Positions 38,789 to 45,712 of a DNA stretch of 64,000 bases are shown in pieces. A program made the translations under genes and the position numbers. The notes below the pieces were generated by a model that worked only from the letters and a program-made list of their open reading frames with translations, was not told where the DNA came from and made no database searches. The stretch comes from Brevundimonas sp. (GTDB taxonomy: Bacteria; Pseudomonadota; Alphaproteobacteria; Caulobacterales; Caulobacteraceae). The DNA lies in NCBI RefSeq assembly GCF_030656255.1, contig NZ_JAUSOE010000078.1, positions 1 through 64,000 of the forward strand, written 5' to 3'. The stretch's first letter is position 1. Every line of letters starts with the position of its first letter.

Positions 38789-40773
38789 TCGCCGAACTCG
38801 GGGCCTTCGCCCTCTCTCTGGCCCTGGCTCTGTCGATTCTGCAGACGGCCTTGTCCGCGGCGGGACGGGCGCGGCGCAGTCCGGTGCTGGCCGGTGCGGG
38901 GCAGGGTGCGGCCCTGGCGGCGGCGGCGGCTGTCGCCCTCAGTTTCGCGGCCCTGATCTACGCCTTTGTCGTGTCCGACTTCTCGGTCTCCAACGTCGCG
39001 GCCAACAGCCACACCGACAAGCCGATGCTGTACAAGATCGCCGGCGCCTGGGGCAGTCACGAAGGGTCGCTGCTGCTGTGGTGCCTGGTCCTGACGGTCT
39101 TCGGCGGCGCCCTGGCCCGCGCGCGGGGTCTGCCGTTCGGGCTTAAGGCCTCGGCCGTGGCGACGCAGGGCGCGTTGGGCTCGCTGTTCCTGGCCTTCGC
39201 CGTCTTCACCTCCAGCCCCTTCACCCGTCTGGACCCCGCCCCCTTCCAGGGGGCGTCGCTGAACCCCTTGCTGCAAGACCCGGCCCTGGCCGTGCATCCG
39301 CCGCTGCTCTACGCCGGCTATGTCGGCTTCTCCGTCTGCTTCTCCCTGGCCGTCGCCGCCCTGATCGAGGGCCGGGCGCAGACGGCCTTCTGGCCCGCCT
39401 GGGGCCGGTGGGTGCGGCCCTGGGCCCTGGCCAGCTGGGCCTTTCTGACTGTCGGCATCACCCTGGGGTCCTTCTGGGCCTATTACGAGCTGGGCTGGGG
39501 CGGCTGGTGGTTCTGGGATCCGGTCGAGAACGCCTCCTTCATGCCCTGGCTGGCGGGCGCGGCCCTGCTGCACAGCGCCGTGGTGACCGAGCGGCGCGGG
39601 GCCCTGGCGGGCTGGACCGTTTTCCTGGCCCTGCTGGCCTTCAGCTTCTCCATGCTGGGCGCCTTCCTGGTGCGCTCCGGCGTCCTGACCAGCGTCCACG
39701 CCTTCGCCGTAGACCCTCAGCGCGGCCTGATGCTGCTGGCCATTCTCGGGATCACGGCCGGCGCCGCCTTCGCCCTGTTCGCCTGGCGCGCGCCCCAGCT
39801 GAAGGGCGGCGGCCTGTTCGCTCCCGTCAGCCGCGAGGGCGCCTTGGTGCTGAACAACCTGTTCCTGACTGCGGCCGCCGCGACAGTGCTGCTGGGCACC
39901 CTCTATCCCCTGATCCTGGAGGCGGCCTCCGGCGCCACCATCTCGGTCGGCCCGCCCTATTTCGCCGCCACCTTCGTTCCGCTGATGACGGTCGCCTTCA
40001 TCATCCTGCCCGCCGGGCCGCTGCTGGCGTGGAAGCGCGGCGACCTGACCGGGGCGATGCAGAGGCTGGCCGTCGCAGCGGGCCTGGCCCTGGTTTCGGC
40101 CCTGGCCGCCTACGCCCTGTGGGAGCCGAAGAAGGCCCTCGCCGCCGCCGGGATCGGCCTGGGCGCCTGGCTGATCCTGGGCTCGTTGGCCGAGGTCGCC
40201 GAACGGGCGCGGCTGTTCCGCGCCTCGGGCGCCGAGACCTTGCGCCGGCTCAAGGGCCTGCCGCTGGGCGCCTGGGGCATGAGCCTGGCCCACCTGGGCC
40301 TGGGCGTCTTCATCCTGGGGGCGGTGGTCGAGACCGGCTTCAAGGCCGAGGCCGCGCGCGCCCTGTCCTTGGGTCAGAGCGTCTCCGCCGGCCCCTGGAC
40401 CGTGACCCTGGATCAGGTCCGCGTGGTCGAGGGGCCGAACTATCTGGCCGAACAGGGCCGGCTGACGGTGCGGCCGTCCAACGACCGGGGCCGGGCCAGC
40501 ACCGTCACGGCCGAGCGCCGCTTCTTCCCCGCCGGGGGCCAGACGACGACCGAGGTCGGTCTGGATTTCCGGGGCCTGGACGACGTCTATGTGGTGATGG
40601 GCGAGCGGGCGGGAACGCCGGATCAACCCGCCTGGGTCGTGCGCCTGTACTGGAACCCCTGGGCGCGGCTGATCTTCCTGGGGCCGATGATCATGGCCTT
40701 GGGCGGCCTGCTGTCCCTGCTGGACCGCCGCCTGCGGCTGGGCGTCGGCGCGCGGCGGAGGACGGCGGCGTGA
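38785..40773 (+). CDS. ccmF: Cytochrome c heme lyase subunit CcmF
   Basis: GAWGSHEGSLLLW, WGGWWFWDPVENASFMPWL (WWD motif). Confidence 0.97.
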   Translation: MIAELGAFALSLALALSILQTALSAAGRARRSPVLAGAGQGAALAAAAAVALSFAALIYAFVVSDFSVSNVAANSHTDKPMLYKIAGAWGSHEGSLLLWCLVLTVFGGALARARGLPFGLKASAVATQGALGSLFLAFAVFTSSPFTRLDPAPFQGASLNPLLQDPALAVHPPLLYAGYVGFSVCFSLAVAALIEGRAQTAFWPAWGRWVRPWALASWAFLTVGITLGSFWAYYELGWGGWWFWDPVENASFMPWLAGAALLHSAVVTERRGALAGWTVFLALLAFSFSMLGAFLVRSGVLTSVHAFAVDPQRGLMLLAILGITAGAAFALFAWRAPQLKGGGLFAPVSREGALVLNNLFLTAAAATVLLGTLYPLILEAASGATISVGPPYFAATFVPLMTVAFIILPAGPLLAWKRGDLTGAMQRLAVAAGLALVSALAAYALWEPKKALAAAGIGLGAWLILGSLAEVAERARLFRASGAETLRRLKGLPLGAWGMSLAHLGLGVFILGAVVETGFKAEAARALSLGQSVSAGPWTVTLDQVRVVEGPNYLAEQGRLTVRPSNDRGRASTVTAERRFFPAGGQTTTEVGLDFRGLDDVYVVMGERAGTPDQPAWVVRLYWNPWARLIFLGPMIMALGGLLSLLDRRLRLGVGARRRTAA

Positions 40774-41276
40774 GGCGGCTGTCGATCCTGCTGGCCGCGC
40801 CGGTCCTGGCGATCATGCTGACGGCGGCCGAACCCGCCGCCGCACCCGACCGGCCCCTGGCCGACCCGGCGCAGGAGGCCCGCGCCCAGGCCCTGTTCGA
40901 AGACGTGCGCTGCGTCGTCTGCCAGCACGAGGCCATCGCCGACAGTCCGGCGGGCGTCGCCGGCGACATGCGCCGCCTGATCCGCGAACAGATCGCCACA
41001 GGCGCCAGCGATCAGGCGGTGCGCGGCGATCTGGTGCGGCGGTTCGGCGACTATGTGCTGTTCACCCCGCCGATCCGGGCGGGAACCTGGCTGTTGTGGT
41101 TCGGGCCTTTCGCCCTGGTCCTGTCGGCCGCCGTCGTCCTGATGCTGCGCGCGCGCCGCCGCCCGGTCGAGGCCGCCCCCCTGTCGCCGGACGAAGAGCG
41201 CCGCCTGGACGAAGCTCTGCAAAATGAGAAGCTTCGCCGCGATCTGGACGCAACCTCGCCTCACGACGGGCGCTAG
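40770..41276 (+). CDS. ccmH: Cytochrome c maturation protein CcmH
   Basis: GTG start; VRCVVCQHEAIADSPAGVAGDMRRLIREQI (CxxC) and RFGDYVLFTPP. Confidence 0.93.
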   Translation: MRRLSILLAAPVLAIMLTAAEPAAAPDRPLADPAQEARAQALFEDVRCVVCQHEAIADSPAGVAGDMRRLIREQIATGASDQAVRGDLVRRFGDYVLFTPPIRAGTWLLWFGPFALVLSAAVVLMLRARRRPVEAAPLSPDEERRLDEALQNEKLRRDLDATSPHDGR

Positions 41277-41382
41277 TCGGGATCATCCATCGAACGCTGG
41301 AATTGGCGTCTCGCCGGATCCATCTATATCAAACGCGAACGCGGGGCCCGCTCGGCCCTGACAGAGGATCGCAAGGACCACG

Positions 41383-42921
41383 ATGCTGAAGCGCAAAGAG
41401 TTCATTCTCGGGGCCGCGGCCGGCCTGACCCTGGCGGCGGCGGCGACCGCCGGCGGCGTCATCAACTGGCCCGGCGCCCACGCCGACCCCCAGGCGGTGA
41501 ACCGGATCACCCCTGTCCCGGCCAATGGAAACAGCTTCTCGCCCCCGCCCGGCGCGCCCAACAGCTTCGCCAACATCTTCGAACAGGTGGCCCCGGCCGT
41601 CGTTCAGATCGACGTGACGGTCAAGGTCGAACAGCCCCAGGGCGGCGCCTTCCAGATCCCCGGCCTGCCGTTCCAGTTCGTCCCGCCGCAAGGTCGCGGC
41701 GGTCAGGGCGAGGACGACGAACCCCAGACGACCCAGGGCGCCGGTTCGGGCTTCTTCATCTCCCAGGACGGCTTCATCGTCACCAACAACCACGTCGTCG
41801 CCGACGCCACCGAGATCAAGGTCAAGATGTCGGACGGCCGCGAGCTTCCGGCCCGCCTGATCGGCCGCGATCCGGGCACGGACCTGGCCGTGATCAAGGT
41901 CGAGGGAAGCGACTTCAAATACGTCAGCTTCGAAGAGACGGCCCAGCCCCGCGTCGGCGACTGGGTCATCGCGGTCGGCAACCCCTTCGGCCTGGGCGGC
42001 ACGGCGACCGCCGGCATCGTCTCGGCCAAGGCCCGCGACATCGATCCGTCCGGCTATAACGACTACATCCAGATCGACGCCGCCATCAACCGGGGCAACT
42101 CGGGCGGCCCGACCTTCGACATCTATGGGCGCGTCATCGGCGTGAACTCGGCCATCTATTCGCCCACCGGAGCCTCAGTCGGCATCGGCTTCGCCATTCC
42201 AGCCGAAGTCGCCAAGACCGTCACGTCCCGCTTGATGCAGGGACAGACCATCGAGCGCGGCTATGTCGGCGTTAGCATTCAAAATATCCCTGACGGCGGC
42301 GTTGGCGCGCTTGGTCTGCCGGCGGGTACGAAGGGCGCTTATGTCGGTGAAGTCACGCCCGATGGTCCGGCGCAGAAGGCCGGCGTTCAGGTCGGTGACG
42401 TCGTCATCCAGGTAAACGGCCGCGATATCGATGGATCGACCGAATTGCGCCGACTCGTCGCCGCAACCGAAGCTGGGCAGAATGTGCGTTTCACCATCCT
42501 TCGCGACGGGCGGCGCCAGGAGCTCAACATTCGTGCTGCGAAACGCCCGCCGGAAGACGAGCTTGAATCCGCTTCGGGTGGCGAAAACGGGCCGTCCGTT
42601 CCGGGGGCTACGTCCGGTGCGACGGTTGAGGGAATGAAGGTCTCGCCGCTGAGCGCCGCCGTCCGCCAACGTCTCGGCCTTTCCGACGATGTTCAGGGCG
42701 TGGTTGTGACCGAAACCGTGCCCGGCTCGAAGGCCGCGCAACTCGGTATTCCGGCCGGCTCTATTATTCAGCGCGCGAACAACCAGGTGGTCGCCACCCC
42801 CGCCGATCTGGAACGCGCCATTGCAGCCGCTCGCGCCGCGGGACGTCCTGGTGTTCTTCTCATGGTTCGGAGCCAGCGAGGCGGCGCGATCTCGGTAGTG
42901 CTGGAACTTTCGCGCGAATGA
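41383..42921 (+). CDS. Do/DegP-family periplasmic serine endoprotease (two PDZ)
   Basis: DGFIVTNNHVVADA (His), GTDLAVIKV (Asp), NRGNSGGPTFD (Ser); two C-terminal PDZ domains. Confidence 0.93.
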   Translation: MLKRKEFILGAAAGLTLAAAATAGGVINWPGAHADPQAVNRITPVPANGNSFSPPPGAPNSFANIFEQVAPAVVQIDVTVKVEQPQGGAFQIPGLPFQFVPPQGRGGQGEDDEPQTTQGAGSGFFISQDGFIVTNNHVVADATEIKVKMSDGRELPARLIGRDPGTDLAVIKVEGSDFKYVSFEETAQPRVGDWVIAVGNPFGLGGTATAGIVSAKARDIDPSGYNDYIQIDAAINRGNSGGPTFDIYGRVIGVNSAIYSPTGASVGIGFAIPAEVAKTVTSRLMQGQTIERGYVGVSIQNIPDGGVGALGLPAGTKGAYVGEVTPDGPAQKAGVQVGDVVIQVNGRDIDGSTELRRLVAATEAGQNVRFTILRDGRRQELNIRAAKRPPEDELESASGGENGPSVPGATSGATVEGMKVSPLSAAVRQRLGLSDDVQGVVVTETVPGSKAAQLGIPAGSIIQRANNQVVATPADLERAIAAARAAGRPGVLLMVRSQRGGAISVVLELSRE

Positions 42922-43006
42922 TCGGCAATCTGACTAAGCCGTAACTCACTGAATCGCCGCCGATGCGTTACCATCGGCGGCGATTTTGATTCCGGGAGGG
43001 GTTTCG

Positions 43007-43678
43007 ATGCGGATTTTGGTGGTCGAAGACGACGCAGAGGCGGCGACCGCCATGGTGCGGGGCCTGTCCGAAGCCGGACATGACGTCACCCATGCCGTGG
43101 ACGGGGCCTTCGGCCTGCTGGAAACCCAGAAGGGCGGCTATGACGTCTATGTGGTCGACCGGATGATGCCCCGCCTGGACGGCGTCGGCATGGTCGAGAC
43201 CGTCCGCAAGGGCGGCGACCAGACCCCGGTCCTGTTCCTGTCGGCCCTGGGCGAGGTCGAGGACCGGGTCACGGGCCTGAAGGCCGGCGCCGACGACTAT
43301 CTGGTCAAGCCCTACGCCTTCGCCGAACTGATCGCCCGCGTCGAGGCCCTGTCGCGCCGTCGCGAGACCGGCGGCGTCCAGACCGTGCTGAAGGTCGGCG
43401 ACCTGGAAATGAACCTGATCGCCCGCACCGTCCATCGCGGAACGACTGAGATCGATCTCCAGCCGCGCGAATTCCAGCTGCTGGAGTTCCTGATGCGCCA
43501 CGCCGGCCAGTCGGTGACCCGCACCATGTTGCTTGAGAAGGTGTGGGAATATCATTTCGACCCCCAGACCAACGTCATCGACGTCCATATCAGCCGCCTG
43601 CGCTCCAAGATCGACAAGGGCTTCGACCGGGCGATGCTGCAGACGGTGCGCGGCGCGGGTTATCGGTTGGAGGCGTAG
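43007..43678 (+). CDS. OmpR/PhoB-family response regulator
   Basis: MRILVVEDDAEAATAMV, VVDRMMPRLDG, winged-helix VWEYHFDPQTNVIDVHISRLRSKID. Confidence 0.95.
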   Translation: MRILVVEDDAEAATAMVRGLSEAGHDVTHAVDGAFGLLETQKGGYDVYVVDRMMPRLDGVGMVETVRKGGDQTPVLFLSALGEVEDRVTGLKAGADDYLVKPYAFAELIARVEALSRRRETGGVQTVLKVGDLEMNLIARTVHRGTTEIDLQPREFQLLEFLMRHAGQSVTRTMLLEKVWEYHFDPQTNVIDVHISRLRSKIDKGFDRAMLQTVRGAGYRLEA

Positions 43679-43686
43679 CCATAATT

Positions 43687-43737
43687 CTCCCTCCCCCTCG
43701 GGGGAGGGGGGACGCGTAGCGTCCGGGTGGGGAGGGC
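43687..43737. repeat. Left TIR of DUF559 cassette
   Basis: CTCCCTCCCCCTCGGGGGAGGGGGGACGCGTAGCGTCCGGGTGGGGAGGGC. Confidence 0.8.
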
Positions 43738-43745
43738 AGGGCGAC

Positions 43746-44147
43746 ATGGCGATCATTGCTCGGGCGCGCGCCATGCGGAAAGCGCTCACCCCGGCGGAAG
43801 CCCGTCTGTGGGTCGCCCTTCGCGCTCTCCGATCTGACGGTCTGCATTTTCGTCGACAGGCGCCCCTGCGGGGCTACTACCTTGATTTCTTTTGTTGGGC
43901 CCGAGGGGTGATCGTGGAAGTGGACGGCGGGTCTCATCTCGACGAAGACCGCGCCCGGCAAGATCGCGTGCGTGACGCGGTCTTTGCCCGAGAGGGGCTG
44001 ATAACCTTGCGCTATGACAATCTCAGGGTCCGGGATCAGTTGGCCCAGGTCATCGAAGATGTGCGCGCGCATTGCCTGGCCCGCCCCACCCGGTCGCCGC
44101 AGCGCGGCGACCCCCCTCCCCCGCAGGGGGAGGGAGAGTTCTCTTAA
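43746..44147 (+). CDS. DUF559 / Vsr-like endonuclease-domain protein
   Basis: ARAMRKALTPAEARLWVALRALRSDGLHFRRQAPLRGYYLDFFCWARGVIVEVDGGSHLDEDRARQDRVRDAVFAREGLITLRYDN; 133 aa from ATG 43746. Confidence 0.93.
   Translation: MAIIARARAMRKALTPAEARLWVALRALRSDGLHFRRQAPLRGYYLDFFCWARGVIVEVDGGSHLDEDRARQDRVRDAVFAREGLITLRYDNLRVRDQLAQVIEDVRAHCLARPTRSPQRGDPPPPQGEGEFS
44079..44136. repeat. Right TIR of DUF559 cassette
   Basis: Reverse complement CTCCCTCCCCCTGCGGGGGAGGGGGGTCGCCGCGCTGCGGCGACCGGGTGGGGCGGGC matches the left TIR. Confidence 0.8.
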
Positions 44148-44150
44148 CCC

Positions 44151-45569
44151 ATGCGTCTTCCCTCCCTCCTTCGCCGCACGCCCTTCCGGCTGACCCTGCT
44201 GTTCCTGGCCCTGTTCGTGGCGGCGGCGGGGGCGAGCCTGGCCTATGTCTATTTCGCCTCGGCGTCCGAGGCCCAGACGCGGGCGCGGACCGATGTCGAG
44301 ACGGAACTGGCCGCCCTGACCGCCGTCCACCGCACGCGCGGGATCGACGCCCTGAACCAGGCCCTGGTCGAACGCACGATCCGGGGCGGTCCCTATCTGT
44401 ATCTGCTGACCGGACCGGACGGTAAGATCGTCACCGGCAATCTGTCGGTCATGCCGTTCGACCTGAAGGAGGCGCGTCGGCCGGGGACCGGCGAATGGAG
44501 CACCTTCCGCCTGACCAGCACCGATCCCGACGGTCGGGTCCAGACCCGCCGCTCCATCGGGGTGATCATGCCGCTGGCGGGGGGCGACACCCTGTTCGTC
44601 GGCGAGGATATCGGCGGGATCGAGGAATATCTGTCGCGCCTGACCCAGGCCCTGTGGGGGGCGATGGCCCTGGTCATGCTGCTGGGCCTGGCGGGCGGGC
44701 TCTACATCAGCCGCCGGGTCGAAAGCGCCATGGCCGGGCTGAACCGCGTGGTCCAGGCGGTGCAGGAGGGCGACCTGAAGGTCCGCGCCCCCATCCGCAA
44801 CTCCGGCGACGAACTGGATGAACTGGGCCAGGGGCTGAACGCCATGCTGGACCGGCTTGAGGGGTCCATGGCCTCTATCCGGCACGCCGGCGACGCCATC
44901 GCCCACGACCTGCGCTCGCCGTTGACCCGGATGCGCGCCAAGCTGGAGGTGGCCCTGATCGACGCCGAGGCGGGCAAGATCGACGGGGTGGACGCCCTGG
45001 GCATCGCCCTGGACGAGGCCGATCACCTGCTGAAGACCTTCAACACCGTCCTGGCCATCGCCCGCCTGCAAGCCGGCGGAGCGCCGGATCCCAAGCCGAT
45101 GGACGCGGGTGAACTGGCGGCCGACATGGCAGAGCTCTACGAACCTGCGGCCGAGGACAAGTCGATCGACTTCTCGTCCGAGGTGGAAACCGGCCTGATG
45201 ATCGAGGGCAACCAGCCCTTCCTGGCCCAGGCCCTGGCCAATCTGATCGACAACGCCATCAAATACACCCCGGCCGGCGGGGCGGTGAAACTACGGGCGC
45301 GGCGGCGATCGTCGGGCGAGATCGAATATTCGGTCACCGACACCGGCCCCGGCGTGCCGGAAGAGGACCGCGAGCGCGTCGTCCAGCGGTTCGTCCGCCT
45401 TGACAACAGCCGCACCGAGCCGGGCTCGGGCCTGGGCCTGTCGCTGGTGACGGCGGTGGCCGAGGCCCACGGCGGCCGGGTGGTGCTGGACGAAGGCCCC
45501 GGCGCCTATGGGGGCTTCGGACCAGGTCTGCGGGTGGCCCTGGTGCTGCCCCCCGCGGGGCAGGCTTAG
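44151..45569 (+). CDS. Sensor histidine kinase (HAMP, HisKA, HATPase)
   Basis: HAMP ISRRVESAMAGLNRV, H-box AGDAIAHDLRSPLTRMRAKLE, N-box LANLIDNAIKYTP; partner of the 43007 regulator. Confidence 0.95.
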   Translation: MRLPSLLRRTPFRLTLLFLALFVAAAGASLAYVYFASASEAQTRARTDVETELAALTAVHRTRGIDALNQALVERTIRGGPYLYLLTGPDGKIVTGNLSVMPFDLKEARRPGTGEWSTFRLTSTDPDGRVQTRRSIGVIMPLAGGDTLFVGEDIGGIEEYLSRLTQALWGAMALVMLLGLAGGLYISRRVESAMAGLNRVVQAVQEGDLKVRAPIRNSGDELDELGQGLNAMLDRLEGSMASIRHAGDAIAHDLRSPLTRMRAKLEVALIDAEAGKIDGVDALGIALDEADHLLKTFNTVLAIARLQAGGAPDPKPMDAGELAADMAELYEPAAEDKSIDFSSEVETGLMIEGNQPFLAQALANLIDNAIKYTPAGGAVKLRARRRSSGEIEYSVTDTGPGVPEEDRERVVQRFVRLDNSRTEPGSGLGLSLVTAVAEAHGGRVVLDEGPGAYGGFGPGLRVALVLPPAGQA

Positions 45570-45575
45570 AGATTT

Positions 45576-45703
45576 CCGCTCATCCCCGCGAAAGCCGGGA
45601 CCCAGTTCTTTGGGCGCGCGGCCTTGTGGCGCGTGTCAGGATTGTGGTCCAACGGCGGCGCCGAGCGAAAGCACTGGGTCCCGGCTTTCGCCGGGATGAG
45701 CGG
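45576..45703. mobile_element. 128-bp gene-less element sharing the GIY-YIG cassette TIRs (MITE/REPIN-like)
   Basis: Left CCGCTCATCCCCGCGAAAGCCGGGACCCAGTTCTTTGGGCG; right reverse complement CCGCTCATCCCGGCGAAAGCCGGGACCCAGTGCTTTCGCTCGG. Confidence 0.75.
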
Positions 45704-45712
45704 AAGAGTTGA

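Larger units (their letters stand above)
43687..44136. mobile_element. TIR-flanked DUF559 nuclease cassette (450 bp)
   Basis: GC-rich ~51-58-nt imperfect terminal inverted repeats at 43687-43737 and 44079-44136, enclosing one DUF559-type ORF. Confidence 0.65.

Noticed and set aside
38704-40626. 640-aa minus-strand ORF
   Set aside because: Antisense shadow of ccmF.
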